A DNA stretch of 45,627 bases, taken from contig NZ_JAUDRJ010000003.1 in the NCBI RefSeq assembly GCF_030382115.1, forward strand, positions 3,372,944-3,418,570, written 5' to 3'. A model generated the notes under the pieces. The model was not told the origin of the DNA, ran no database searches, and saw nothing but the letters and a program-made list of their open reading frames with translations. The stretch is from Nostoc sp. GT001 (GTDB lineage Bacteria; Cyanobacteriota; Cyanobacteriia; Cyanobacteriales; Nostocaceae). Positions 8,543 through 17,846 of the stretch are shown here, piece after piece (the first letter of the stretch is position 1; the number at the start of each line of letters is the position of its first letter). Both the position numbers and the translations under genes were made by a program.

Positions 8543-9014
8543 TTGTCAAACACTTACTACCTTGCAACTAATGATTGGCTGAATATCAGCTTCCGGCTAT
8601 GTATTGCATTGCTGATTGGAGCAATCATCGGCTTAGAACGTCAAATTAGGCGCAAACCAGCTAGGTTTAAGAACTCACATGCTGGTGAGTTTAGGTTCAG
8701 CCTTATTTACCTTGATAATCATGCAAACAGAGGGACTACAAGCTAGTCCTGATGCACTTAGCCGAGTGATTCAGGGGATTGCAGCTGGTGTAGGATTTCT
8801 CGGCGCTGGAGAAATTGTGCGCCAATCTTCCCAAGAGTCACAGCAACTTGAAATTCACGGACTCACCTCAGCAGCAGCTATTTGGGTTTCGTCTGCATTG
8901 GGAATTGCTGCTGGCTGTGGTTTATGGCAGTTAGGATTAATCAGTGCTATGCTGACTTTCTTGGTTCTCAACGTTTTTAAAAGGTTAGAAAAACATCACA
9001 AAAAATCAGAGTAG
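8543..9014 (+). pseudogene. MgtC/SapB-family membrane protein, frameshifted
   Basis: Two overlapping frames together spell one MgtC-family protein of about 156 residues. Frame one gives FRLCIALLIGAIIGLERQ and RRKPA; frame two gives the rest, with HMLVSLGSALFTL, AAGVGFLGAGEI and LTSAAAIWVSSALGIAAG. The family consensus PAGLRTHMLVSLGSA is restored if the A at about 8663 is removed (codons CCA GCT GGT TTA AGA ACT CAC ATG). The break is therefore a single-base insertion, not in a homopolymer. MgtC proteins are inner-membrane proteins linked to magnesium-limited growth and ATP homeostasis. The only start found is TTG at 8543, without a clear ribosome site. The gene is either inactive or the base is a sequencing error. 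Confidence 0.8.
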
Positions 9015-9069
9015 AGGCATACAGATGGACGCTATAAATCCCCAGATGAAAATGTCTTTAAATAAATTT

Positions 9070-10191
9070 TTAATTTTTAATTGTTAACTCTCCTGCTTTC
9101 ACCAAAATAATTTGGGAGGACTTCAACCATTGGGAATCAAATGAACCCAAGTGAGTGGTAGTAATCAGGGTTTGAAAGCGGTCTTGAATGGCATCAAGCA
9201 ATTGATTTTGGCGGGATAAATCTAGTTCAGCAAGAACATCATCAAGTAATAGTAATGGTGGCTCTTTAACGACTTCTTCAATTAATTGTAATTCAGCTAA
9301 TTTTAAAGCTAGAACCAGCGTTCGTTGTTGACCTTGAGAACCATATTGGCGAGCGGGTGTCTGGTTAATAGTTAATTCTATTTCGTCTCGATGCGGGCCG
9401 ACAAGAGTCGTGCCTTGGTGCATTTCAGCAACCGCTCGCTGCTGAATTTTTGCTAAAAAAGCTTGCTGTACTTCTTCTGGATGGTTATCTTCTAAAGGAA
9501 TATTCGGCATGTACTTGATTTGCAGAACTTCTGTACTGCCGCTGATACTGCCGTGCCAGGTGGTAGCAATGGGAGCTAATCTTTGAATGGCGCGATCGCG
9601 TCGTCTAATTACTCTAGTTCCTGTGGTCGCTAACTGTGCATCCCATACCGCTAGTTCTGATTGCTCTGTATCCAGTGCTGAGTCTTGAGTTTTTTTTAAA
9701 AAGGCATTGCGCTGGCGTAACACATGGTTATACTGCTGCAAAATGTGAGCATAAACTGGTTCCAGTTGAATTAATAGTGTATCTAACCAGTTGCGGCGAC
9801 CTTCCGGGCCGCCGCGTACTAGTTCTAAATCTAAGCTGGAAAATTGGACTGCATTGAGAACGCCGAGAAAATCCATTTGACGGCGGATAGATTCGCCATT
9901 GAGAGCAACACTACGGCGACCATTGCGGCGTAGGGTTAAGGTCAGGTCACTAACACCTGTTTGTCGTTCAAGGGTGGCATCAATTTGGGCTATGGCTTCC
10001 CCCTCTTGAACTAAATCGCGATCGCGGGCCATGCGGTGCGATCGCAATGTCGCCAGCAACTCCACCGCCTCCAACAAATTTGACTTTCCCTGAGCATTAT
10101 TACCTACCAAAATTGTTTTGGCAGCAGTAAACTCAACCTTTTGGTCTTGATAATTGCGAAATTGTCGGAGGTTTAGAGTTCTTAGGTACAT
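9070..10191 (-). CDS. recF: DNA replication and repair protein RecF
   Basis: This is a full-length RecF of 373 residues. It begins MYLRTLNLRQFRNY and has Walker A GNNAQGKS (about residue 31), FSSLDLELVRGGPEGRRNWLD in the arm region, the ABC signature SQGQQR (about residue 285) and Walker B LLLLDDVLAELD (about residue 315). RecF binds ATP and gapped DNA and helps load RecA at single-strand gaps. It converges with the MgtC gene (55 bp between stops). It is followed upstream by a heptamer-repeat spacer and then the ATPase gene on the same strand, so co-transcription is possible but not supported by tight spacing. Confidence 0.97.
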   Translation of the reverse strand: MYLRTLNLRQFRNYQDQKVEFTAAKTILVGNNAQGKSNLLEAVELLATLRSHRMARDRDLVQEGEAIAQIDATLERQTGVSDLTLTLRRNGRRSVALNGESIRRQMDFLGVLNAVQFSSLDLELVRGGPEGRRNWLDTLLIQLEPVYAHILQQYNHVLRQRNAFLKKTQDSALDTEQSELAVWDAQLATTGTRVIRRRDRAIQRLAPIATTWHGSISGSTEVLQIKYMPNIPLEDNHPEEVQQAFLAKIQQRAVAEMHQGTTLVGPHRDEIELTINQTPARQYGSQGQQRTLVLALKLAELQLIEEVVKEPPLLLLDDVLAELDLSRQNQLLDAIQDRFQTLITTTHLGSFDSQWLKSSQIILVKAGELTIKN

Positions 10192-10199
10192 AACGAAAA

Positions 10200-10338
10200 G
10201 TTAGGAGTGAGGAGTTAAGAGTTAGAAATTATGAGTGAGGAGTGAGGAATTTTAAGTTTTGAGTTGTGAATGCAAAACGTTCTTCAACTCATAACTCATA
10301 ACTCATAACTCCTAACTCCTAACTCCCAACTCCTCACT
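10200..10338. repeat. Heptameric short tandem repeats, inverted arms
   Basis: The spacer between recF and the ATPase gene is made of GGAGTTA/GAGTGAG-type heptamers on the left (10200-10247) and their complement, AACTCAT/AACTCCT, on the right (10285-10337). The arms can pair into a long imperfect hairpin. This is the short tandemly repeated sequence class typical of heterocystous cyanobacteria. Confidence 0.85.
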
Positions 10339-10341
10339 TTT

Positions 10342-13200
10342 TCAGACAGCCTTCTTGCCCATAATCCGCAAAAATATCTTCTCCCCTTCAATCCAGATGA
10401 ACATTAAGGCACTGAAACCAATACAAACTCCCAATTCCTCTAGAGTCAGGTAATGAGTACCAAAGAAATCTCGCAGGGGTGGGACGTAAACTAGCATCAG
10501 CTGCAAAATCGTGGTGACGACAACAGCCGCTAGTACAAAGATATTCGAGAAGGGATTCATCTCGATGGTCAGTCGGTTGTTGGAGCGAATAGCGATCGCA
10601 TGACCCATTTGGGCAATACACAAGGTAGTAAATACCATTGTTTTCCAAGTATCGGGATTTCCCTGATACCCGGCAGCATGGGTATGTTGATAAGCCCACC
10701 ACATTAAGGCAATGGTGATAATGGCAAAGATTATCCCAATGCGAATCATATAAGAACCCAATCCCCTAGCGAAGATACTTTCGCGGGGACTAAAAGGCGG
10801 ACGTTGCATCACATCCGGTTCTGGAGGTTCCACAGCTAATGCTAAGGCTGGTAAACCGTCTGTAACCAAGTTCATCCACAAAATTTGTAAAGGAGTCAGC
10901 GGAACGCCTCCCAAACCAATTAAGGGTGCGGCGGCAATTGTCAGAACTTCACCAATGTTACTGCCGAGGATGTATTTAATAAAGCGGCGGATGTTGGTAT
11001 AAACAACCCTACCTTCCTTGGTGGCGCTGACAATGGTGGCGAAGTTGTCATCAAGTAACACCATGTCGCTGGCTTCTTTACTGACATCAGTGCCAGTAAT
11101 GCCCATCGCAATACCGATGTCCGCTTGTTTGAGGGCTGGGGCATCGTTGACGCCATCGCCTGTCATCGCCACAAATCGACCCCGGCGTTGCAGTGCTTGG
11201 ACAATTCGCAGTTTGTGTTCTGGGGAAACTCTGGCATAGATGCTCACCAGATCAACGTTTTGCTCTAATTCCTGGTCAGTCATCCGTTGCAATTCTTGAC
11301 CTGTGAGAACACGGTCGCCTTCTTGAGCAATTCCCAAATCTGTAGCGATCGCTCGTGCTGTTAATTGGTGGTCGCCAGTAATCATCACTGGGCGAATACC
11401 TGCTTCTCGGCATTCTTGCACAGCTGCTCTTACTTCTGGGCGTGGTGCATCTAGCATTCCCACCAATCCCAGCCAGACTAAATCTTGCTCAGAGGTTTCA
11501 TCTGAACTTTCCGGGGGAATTTCTGCGAGGGGTTTGTAGGCAAAACCTAGCACCCGTAGACCTTTACTCGCCATCAGGTCATTTTCTGCCAAAACTTTCT
11601 GGCGTTGTGCGTCGGTCAATGGGTCTGAGTGATTGCCCAAATGAATCTGAGTGCAACGTGCCAAGGTTAACTCTGGAGAACCTTTGGTAAACATTAAGTA
11701 AGGTTCTGATTGGAGAAAACTGGCGATCGCCGGGTCAACGCCTCTCGAAGATGCTTCACCTGTGGCGACTCCCTCCACCTGAGAAATCACGCTCATCCGC
11801 TTCCGTTCCGAAGAAAAAGGGAACTCCGCAACGCGAGGTAACTTACTGTTCCACTGGTCTTTTTCGATTCCGGCTTTTCCCGCCAGTGTTAACAATGCTC
11901 CCTCTGTGGGATCTCCTAAAATTGCCCATTCACCTTGTTCTTTTTGCAATACTGAATCATTACAAACTGCACAGGCTACTGATAAGGCTGAGATTTCTGG
12001 AGACTCCTCTAGGGAAATTTTTTGACCATTTAACTGAAAGTCTCCTGTGGGAGCATAACCTTCGCCGATGACGCGAAAAGTTTTGTTATTGGTGAAAACC
12101 GATTGCACCACCATTTTATTTTGAGTCAGGGTGCCGGTTTTGTCAGAACAGATAGTCGTTACAGAACCCAACGTTTCCACTGCTGGCAATTTGCGAATCA
12201 AGGCATTTTGGCGCACCATTCGCTGGGTTCCCAGTGCCAAGGTGACGGTAATTACAGCAGGTAAACCTTCTGGCACTACAGCAACCGCCATACTTAAGGA
12301 AACTTCCAAGAGTTCTTGGATGTTGCTAAAGCCTCTTGCCTGGATCACACCGCCGACGACAACGATCGCCACGAGAATCAAAGAACCCGTAACTAGGACA
12401 TTACCCAGTTGAGTCATCCGTTGTTGTAAAGGCGTAGGTTCACTTTCCACCGCCTGCAACATGGTGGCGATTTTGCCTAGTTCTGTAGTCATACCGGTGT
12501 TTGTCACCAGAACCTTGGCGCGTCCTTGGACTACTTCAGTCCCTTGATACACCACATTGAGGCGATCGCCTAATGATGTGTCCTCCGGTAATTTTAGTGA
12601 TGCCTGTTTATTCACCGCTTCGGCTTCACCAGTTAATGCCGACTCACGCACTTGTAAATTAGACTGTTCGAGCAAGCGTCCATCTGCGGCTATCTGCATC
12701 CCCGCTTCTAGCAGCATGACATCCCCTGGAACTAGTTCTTTGGCTGCTATCTCCACCAGTCTGGCGTCGCGGATGACGCGCACTAAGGGAGAAGTCATTT
12801 TTTTCAAGGCTGCCAAGGCTTTTTCGGCGCGGCTTTCTTGGACGTAGCCGAGTATGCCATTGAGGATGACAATTGCTAAAATCGCGATTGTATCTTTAAA
12901 TGGCACTTCACCGGGCTTCAAGCTGCCCGATTGCAAAGCCATCAGGTCTAAAAACCCAGAAATCAGAGCCACACCAATCAGCATCAACAACATAATGTTC
13001 TTGAACTGATCCAACAGAATTTCCCAAGCACTACGGCCAGCAATTTCTTCAAGTTCGTTGAGGCCGTATTTTTGTAATCTCTGTTGAATTTCTTGGGGTG
13101 TTAAGCCACTGTCTGCATTACTATCAAGCAGGTCTAGCGCTTTATCAACTTCTAAACTATGCCAAACGGCGGCACCTTCAGGCAGAGAATTAGCAGACAT
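10342..13200 (-). CDS. P2A-type (calcium-type) cation-transporting ATPase
   Basis: The product is about 952 residues with the full P-type ATPase plan: actuator motif LTGEAEAV, phosphorylation site CSDKTGTLT (Asp357 counted from the GTG at 13212), KGSPE nucleotide-binding run, [18 protein letters not shown] hinge and ten membrane segments. Calcium-site residues of the SERCA type are present: PEGLP in M4, SNIGEV in M5 and NLVTDG in M6. The M8 Glu of SERCA is not apparent, as in several bacterial pumps that move one ion. The likely role is Ca2+ export, with Mn2+ possible; it resembles PacL of Synechococcus. I chose the ATG at 13200 over the upstream GTG at 13212. HIP1 sites occur inside the gene. 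Confidence 0.92.
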   Translation of the reverse strand: MSANSLPEGAAVWHSLEVDKALDLLDSNADSGLTPQEIQQRLQKYGLNELEEIAGRSAWEILLDQFKNIMLLMLIGVALISGFLDLMALQSGSLKPGEVPFKDTIAILAIVILNGILGYVQESRAEKALAALKKMTSPLVRVIRDARLVEIAAKELVPGDVMLLEAGMQIAADGRLLEQSNLQVRESALTGEAEAVNKQASLKLPEDTSLGDRLNVVYQGTEVVQGRAKVLVTNTGMTTELGKIATMLQAVESEPTPLQQRMTQLGNVLVTGSLILVAIVVVGGVIQARGFSNIQELLEVSLSMAVAVVPEGLPAVITVTLALGTQRMVRQNALIRKLPAVETLGSVTTICSDKTGTLTQNKMVVQSVFTNNKTFRVIGEGYAPTGDFQLNGQKISLEESPEISALSVACAVCNDSVLQKEQGEWAILGDPTEGALLTLAGKAGIEKDQWNSKLPRVAEFPFSSERKRMSVISQVEGVATGEASSRGVDPAIASFLQSEPYLMFTKGSPELTLARCTQIHLGNHSDPLTDAQRQKVLAENDLMASKGLRVLGFAYKPLAEIPPESSDETSEQDLVWLGLVGMLDAPRPEVRAAVQECREAGIRPVMITGDHQLTARAIATDLGIAQEGDRVLTGQELQRMTDQELEQNVDLVSIYARVSPEHKLRIVQALQRRGRFVAMTGDGVNDAPALKQADIGIAMGITGTDVSKEASDMVLLDDNFATIVSATKEGRVVYTNIRRFIKYILGSNIGEVLTIAAAPLIGLGGVPLTPLQILWMNLVTDGLPALALAVEPPEPDVMQRPPFSPRESIFARGLGSYMIRIGIIFAIITIALMWWAYQHTHAAGYQGNPDTWKTMVFTTLCIAQMGHAIAIRSNNRLTIEMNPFSNIFVLAAVVVTTILQLMLVYVPPLRDFFGTHYLTLEELGVCIGFSALMFIWIEGEKIFLRIMGKKAV

Positions 13201-13212
13201 CGTGTAGGTCAC

Positions 13213-13581
13213 AGCAAATGGTTACAAAATTCGATCATAATTTAGTGATGGCAGGAATTCCATCTCCTAAAGTTACATTAAGGCGATCGCCTAGTTGTAT
13301 GAGTGTATATGTAATTCTTAACATTTGTAAATTCCTCCCGTTTTGACATAGTATTATTTCTCACGAAAGAGTTTATCGGAACACATTGTACCGATAATTA
13401 TTAGTACCCCGCTGTAAACGTGGCGATCGAGAACCACTAGATGTACTTGGTAAGAGCAACGCCCATTGTGGGCAGTCTTTTAACTCACCACTCTTCATCT
13501 ACCCCAATCACGGGAGCCATTGCTCGACTAGGATTTTCCATATCCAGCAATTGGTGTGACGGCGGTAAAACCGCTTGAGTC
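13213..13581. other. Divergent intergenic region
   Basis: The gap lies between the ATPase (minus strand) and the transglutaminase-like gene (plus strand). It holds one HIP1-type octamer near 13283 and no convincing promoter boxes. Just inside the next frame (about 13590-13620), CCCTACC-TAAA-GGTGAGGG followed by six T residues resembles a terminator-like Nostoc repeat. Confidence 0.45.
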
Positions 13582-13635
13582 ATGTTTCCTCCCCTACCTA
13601 AAGGTGAGGGTTTTTTACACTTACCACAAGGTTTT

Positions 13636-15306
13636 ATGAGTTTTGCACTCCCCACTTTGACCGTTAGCCAGATGTTTGGGCAAAAAACAATTCGACCGCT
13701 TACTGCTGCTGCCCTGTGTGGCATTACTTTCATCAAAGATAGACTGATTGCTATTGATAGTATCAAAGGGCATCTACTGGAGATCGATCCCACCTCTGAC
13801 AACAGCAAAATTCTCAATTCCCATCAAGTTGAAGAATTTACCGATGTCACTGGTTTAGCGGCGTGGGATGATACCCTGTGGGTGAGCCGAGAAAATAGTG
13901 TTTATTTGTGCAAGCTCAATGCTTTAGGTCTGGAACATTTTGTAACATTGCCTTATGCCGCTGATGGCGTTGCTGTTTGGGAAACAACAGTTTATGTTAG
14001 TTGCCAAAGACTGGGCTACATTCTGGTTTTTGACCGCGAAACGCGAAAAGAAATTACCAGATTTTATGCGCCTGGAGTTGGCATAGAGAATTTAGCTGTA
14101 ACCCAGGAAATGCTATGGATTTGCGATCGCACCGAACAATCAGTTTACGCGATGGATAGAGCCACAGGAGAACTGCAATTTAGTGTCCTAACACCATTTG
14201 AATGTCCAACAGGCATAGCAATCCATAAAAATGCCGAAACAGGCAAAGAAAATATTTACGTCGCCTACGCCTCCGAGGAGCCTTATATCCGGGATAACCC
14301 GAATGCCGATCCTAGTCATGAACTAACATTCCGCGATCGCACTTTTATTCACCCTCTGTATTATCATTACCAACCAGATAAGCGTTACGCTCTCTCTAAC
14401 GGCTATCTGATTGAAATGTCTTATGCTGAGGAAATTGCACCCCTAGACGAGGTTTATTTACCCGATGTCGAATGGCGCATTGCCCTACCATCGGAAACTG
14501 AGCGTCAAAAGGTGAAACACGTTGAACCCATTGGTATACCCTTCACCGAAGAAGTGATAGAGGGGCAACGTGTAGCAGTCTTTAAATTTGATTCTCTTGC
14601 CCCAGGCGAACGGCATATATTTGGCTGGAAAGCACTTTTGGAAGTTCGAGGAATAAAATATCGGATCACGCCCAGAGATGTAGAAGACGTTCCTGAACTT
14701 TCCCCAGAATTACAAACACGTTACTTAGTAGATGACGACGATTTAGCAATGGATACCACCATTGTTCGCCGTGCCGCCAGAGAAGCGATTGGTTCTGAAA
14801 CGAATGTGCTGCGGAAAATGCACAGCATCCGCAACTACGTTTATGATGAGTTATCCTACGGTATTAAACCTTACATTGACACCCCAGATACGGTTTTAGA
14901 ACGGGGTGTTGGTTCCTGTGGCGAATATGTCGGCGTTTTACTTGCTTTATCCCGTTTAAATGGCATCCCCTGCCGCACGGTAGGCAGGTACAAATGTCCT
15001 CCCCATAGTGACTTCATAGGAGTACCGCTACAACCCGACTTTAATCATGTTTGGCTGGAATTTTACGTCCCGAATTTTGGCTGGTTGCCAATGGAATCAA
15101 ATCCTGATGATATCGGTGAAGGTGGCCCTTATCCAACGCGCTTTTTTATGGGCTTATGCTGGTATCACATTGAAATTGGTAAAGGCATTACCTTTGAAAC
15201 CGTAACAAGTCAAGGTGCGCGGCTAACCAAAGAAGATATTCCTATCGGTGATTTGGCGATTAATCATATTCGGTTCACAATTATTAAAGAATTACCGGAC
15301 TTTTGA
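13636..15306 (+). CDS. Transglutaminase-like protein with N-terminal beta-propeller-like part
   Basis: The product is about 556 residues. Residues about 20-220 have repeated strand-rich units (for example HLLEIDPTS, TGLAAWDDTLWV and NLAVTQEMLWICD) that resemble a six-bladed propeller. The C-terminal third is a transglutaminase core with GSCGEYVG (Cys428), NHVWLEF (His471) and MESNPDD (Asp491), an intact Cys-His-Asp triad in the usual order. Such domains act as proteases or amide-bond enzymes; the substrate is unknown. An in-frame ATG at 13582 would add 18 residues encoded by a repeat-like hairpin, so I chose MSFALP at 13636. There is no signal peptide, so a cytoplasmic location is likely. Confidence 0.8.
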   Translation: MSFALPTLTVSQMFGQKTIRPLTAAALCGITFIKDRLIAIDSIKGHLLEIDPTSDNSKILNSHQVEEFTDVTGLAAWDDTLWVSRENSVYLCKLNALGLEHFVTLPYAADGVAVWETTVYVSCQRLGYILVFDRETRKEITRFYAPGVGIENLAVTQEMLWICDRTEQSVYAMDRATGELQFSVLTPFECPTGIAIHKNAETGKENIYVAYASEEPYIRDNPNADPSHELTFRDRTFIHPLYYHYQPDKRYALSNGYLIEMSYAEEIAPLDEVYLPDVEWRIALPSETERQKVKHVEPIGIPFTEEVIEGQRVAVFKFDSLAPGERHIFGWKALLEVRGIKYRITPRDVEDVPELSPELQTRYLVDDDDLAMDTTIVRRAAREAIGSETNVLRKMHSIRNYVYDELSYGIKPYIDTPDTVLERGVGSCGEYVGVLLALSRLNGIPCRTVGRYKCPPHSDFIGVPLQPDFNHVWLEFYVPNFGWLPMESNPDDIGEGGPYPTRFFMGLCWYHIEIGKGITFETVTSQGARLTKEDIPIGDLAINHIRFTIIKELPDF

Positions 15307-15379
15307 ATTAGGGTATTGGCATTCTGTAAAGGTGCTGAGAAAGCCAGTAGTGACGTGGCAAGGCTAAAATGTTGCAAAA

Positions 15380-15422
15380 AAATGTAGGTTGGGTGGAGCA
15401 GAGCGCAACCCAACCTACATTT
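15380..15422. repeat. 15-bp perfect inverted repeat (cyanobacterial palindrome)
   Basis: AAATGTAGGTTGGGT (15380-15394) is perfectly inverted at 15408-15422 with a 13-base loop. The GTAGGTTGGGT core is a very common cyanobacterial intergenic palindrome. It lies about 75 bp after the transglutaminase-like gene and may end its transcript. Confidence 0.8.
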
Positions 15423-15568
15423 ACGTTTAATTGCACTATTTTAAGCTTGCCACGGCTATTTTTTTAGCTGCTTGCAAGAAAATTACTTAACTAATTTTCT
15501 TAACTGTCTTAACTGTCTTAACTGTCCTTGCATTTTTATTTTGATGGTGAGAATATCTATCTAAAGGC

Positions 15569-15665
15569 ATCTATAAAAATAGTAAAATATCAACAATTTT
15601 ATCAAGGAATTTAATTGGTAAACACTAATTAAATTCCTTGATAATAATTCTTAAATTTTATAGAT
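15569..15665. repeat. Nested AT-rich hairpin, 18-bp perfect inner stem
   Basis: The inner arms 15599-15616 and 15627-15644 are perfect complements (18 bp, ATCAAGGAATTTAATT core, 10-base loop). An outer 10-bp pair joins 15569-15578 to 15656-15665 (ATCTATAAAA/TTTTATAGAT). The whole could be a MITE-like element or a structured 5' leader of the gene at 15713. No T run suggests a simple terminator. Confidence 0.75.
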
Positions 15666-15712
15666 AGCATTTGCCAAATAGTAAATTTTCAAAACAATCA
15701 AAGAGGTAATTC

Positions 15713-16204
15713 ATGAGCAATCTTAAAGAAGCAATACCTGCTTCAGAATTTATGAAAAAGAACTTAGGTATTTCAGAAGCTCCTACTGAAGCGTACCTTA
15801 ACTACGGATATGCACTGCTTGCTATTGCTGGAGCTGATGGAGAGGTTTCAGAAGCCGAACTTAATTGGTTACTAAATCATCAGCGTCTAGTTGGTGCTCC
15901 TGAAGAATTAATAGAAAAATACAAAACTTTTGAATACAAAAATGCTGACTTAGAAAACCTGCTGAGGAAGATTACAGTTGATGTTTCTACTTGGTCGAAA
16001 TCAAGGTCATTGTTGTATCATGCAATTCAAATGTCCCGTGCCGATAATGATTACTCAATTGAAGAACAAAAAGCTGTAAAAAAAGCAGCTAAACTGCTGA
16101 AGGTTGAAGATGATGTTGCGCTTGCTCTCAATAGGTTGATAGAAACAGAAGAAGCAGTAACTGCATTACGTAAAGCGCTACTACAAACAGAGGTTTTAGC
16201 TTAG
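15713..16204 (+). CDS. TerB-like helical protein
   Basis: The product is 163 residues, all-helical and acidic, with two TerB-like half motifs: YALLAIAGADGEVSEAE near residue 40 and MSRADNDYSIEEQKAV near residue 105. TerB-family domains carry such acidic loops and are found in tellurite-resistance and stress systems, where they may bind metal. The start has a good ribosome site (AGAGGTA, about 8 bases upstream). No other ter gene lies nearby. The family assignment is by motif only and the role is unknown. Confidence 0.6.
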   Translation: MSNLKEAIPASEFMKKNLGISEAPTEAYLNYGYALLAIAGADGEVSEAELNWLLNHQRLVGAPEELIEKYKTFEYKNADLENLLRKITVDVSTWSKSRSLLYHAIQMSRADNDYSIEEQKAVKKAAKLLKVEDDVALALNRLIETEEAVTALRKALLQTEVLA

Positions 16205-16222
16205 AGGTATTCTAGGGAGTAG

Positions 16223-16250
16223 GGTGTGTTATGCCGTAGGCTAACGCACC
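16223..16250. terminator. Hairpin between convergent genes
   Basis: GGTGTGTTA (16223-16231) pairs with TAACGCACC (16242-16250), nine pairs including one G-T. The sequence is of a dispersed Nostoc repeat type and sits in the 60-bp space between two converging genes, where it could stop both transcripts. Confidence 0.5.
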
Positions 16251-16264
16251 TTAATACTCTCTGC

Positions 16265-16960
16265 TTAACCACTATTTTCGTCTACTTCTAAACTCTTGTT
16301 CCTATTTAAGTATTCTTCAAACAATTCAAAAAATTTCTGTAGTGCTTCAGGCTCATCTACAGAATAGAAAAGAATTATCTTAGACCATGACTGACCTGAG
16401 TTAATTCCGTATTTTTCTTCAACCCATGATTGAAAACCTGCAAATTCCCTTTCTGGCTCAGTTGGGGGTACACCAACTTCTCTTCGAGCCAGACTATATC
16501 CTCGCAGAAGCATATCAAGTCTAGTAATTGAATTAGCTCCTAAAAACATTCCTGGTCTTTTCTTTATATTACTTGGAATCTCTTTGTAAATATCAAACCG
16601 AGGAAAACTCATATTCTCACTAAGCTTTGAAATATCTTCACTCTTTTGAGTTTTTGAATCATCTTTCTGCTTTAAGAACTGTTCAAATTCTTCAAAAAAC
16701 TTATTAAAAGCAGCTCGTTCGCTTCCAGAGTAAGAGAGAATTATCCCAGCCCAAGATTGAGTCGTATTAGTTTTTGCTCTTTCTTGTATCCACTCTTGAA
16801 ACCCTTCCATTCCACAAGAGTTTATTGTAGTAAATCCGAGTGTGATTAGACCATCTATATACCCAATTAAGAATGAATGAAGACAAGTAATTGATGGCTT
16901 GTCTATGTACATAACTGGATTTTCTTTAATCTTTTGGAGAAGTGTAGTAAGATTATTCAT
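16265..16960 (-). CDS. Duplicated-domain protein, possible immunity protein
   Basis: The product is 231 residues made of two copies of one domain: residues 11-97 and 131-219. The copies share P-x-M-Y/F-[IL], an SIT.L..[FL]L.GY run, FQ.W[IV][EQ]E, QSW..IIL.YS and a C-terminal F[FE].[EL]FE..L. The domain resembles small proteins I have seen as probable immunity factors in polymorphic-toxin loci, but I cannot name the family. The start chosen, ATG at 16960, has AGAGGT eight bases upstream; a frame from 17005 would add 15 residues with no ribosome site. It lies 63 bp downstream of the secreted-protein gene on the same strand, so the two are probably co-transcribed. No signal peptide: cytoplasmic. 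Confidence 0.65.
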   Translation of the reverse strand: MNNLTTLLQKIKENPVMYIDKPSITCLHSFLIGYIDGLITLGFTTINSCGMEGFQEWIQERAKTNTTQSWAGIILSYSGSERAAFNKFFEEFEQFLKQKDDSKTQKSEDISKLSENMSFPRFDIYKEIPSNIKKRPGMFLGANSITRLDMLLRGYSLARREVGVPPTEPEREFAGFQSWVEEKYGINSGQSWSKIILFYSVDEPEALQKFFELFEEYLNRNKSLEVDENSG

Positions 16961-17023
16961 GCCAGTAACCTCTAATTTGATAAAATTTATTAATTGAACA
17001 GCCACATCACGCTTTTATTGAAA

Positions 17024-17701
17024 TCAATCTTTCCTATTATAACGAGATGAATTATTTGGCGGTATATCAGCACGAACCACATCGCTAATCCATTCTCCCT
17101 CAATATTATTGTTAGAATAATTTGCATAATCTTCCCATGTCATGGTATCGCCAGTTGAGTATTCATAAACGACTCCACGAGTTTGATTATTACCATCTCC
17201 ATCATTTAAATGAATCCACGTTACATAATCACCAGATGGAGGATAACCACCACCAAATTCAATACCTGGAGGTTGAGCTAAACTTCTAATTGCCCCTGGC
17301 GCAGGTCGCCAACTCCGAAAGTGATGAGTTACAAATTTGTCAGGAGAACCAGACCTCCTGTAATGTACCGTTTGGTGAAATTTGTAATTATAAAGAACTG
17401 AAGATTGACCTTGTAGCCCACAAACTAAATTAAGTGGATAGAAAGAACAATATCTCTCCTTAGCTTTATTTGGAACCTGCTCATTTTGAGCTTTGCTAAT
17501 TGCTGTCATTCCGGCAGCTTCGGCAGTAGGAGTCAATTCTAAGCCTATAGCAGTGGCACATTTAGGCTGAACAGCACAAGCGTCTGTAGACAACAGCAAT
17601 GCATCAGCAGGTTGAGGTAAAATTCCCTGGAATATTAGAAGTAAAAGGAACGTCGAAATTTCTAGTAATCTACATACAGATTTATTTGTGGTTAATCGCA
17701 C
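17024..17701 (-). CDS. Secreted protein of unknown function, partner of the duplicated-domain gene
   Basis: The product is 225 residues. The frame is open to 17749, but a GTG at 17701 has AAGGAG nine bases upstream and gives a textbook signal peptide (basic start, LLEISTFLLLLIFQG core, cleavage-like PADA). The mature part has four Cys in two pairs (CAVQPKC and RYCSFYPLNLVC), which could form disulphides. A C-terminal region of about 120 residues is rich in aromatic, Gly and Asn residues, with KFVTHHFRSW and GDYVTWIHLNDGDGNN. I do not recognise the fold. Its downstream neighbour looks like an immunity protein, so a secreted effector is possible, but that is inference. Confidence 0.65.
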   Translation of the reverse strand: MRLTTNKSVCRLLEISTFLLLLIFQGILPQPADALLLSTDACAVQPKCATAIGLELTPTAEAAGMTAISKAQNEQVPNKAKERYCSFYPLNLVCGLQGQSSVLYNYKFHQTVHYRRSGSPDKFVTHHFRSWRPAPGAIRSLAQPPGIEFGGGYPPSGDYVTWIHLNDGDGNNQTRGVVYEYSTGDTMTWEDYANYSNNNIEGEWISDVVRADIPPNNSSRYNRKD

Positions 17702-17846
17702 TAGTATTAACTCCTTACAACCAAAGATAAAAATCGATGTATCTGACATCTAGGTTGTCTGATAGGAGAAGAAAATCAGGTCAGTAAAAATACGAGTATT
17801 TAGTAGATTGTTTTGAAAATTGAACCAAGATAAATAAATAAACTAA

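Larger units (their letters stand above)
15307..15712. other. Repeat-rich intergenic region
   Basis: This gap holds a 15-bp inverted repeat at 15380-15422, three copies of CTTAACTGT at about 15503-15529 and a large AT-rich hairpin at 15569-15665, each listed or described separately. The ribosome site of the next gene (AGAGGTA) ends the gap. No coding sequence was seen. Confidence 0.7.

Noticed and set aside
13582..13635. Upstream ATG for the transglutaminase-like gene
   Set aside because: The added 18 residues are encoded by a terminator-like repeat; MSFALP at 13636 is more natural, though this is not proven.
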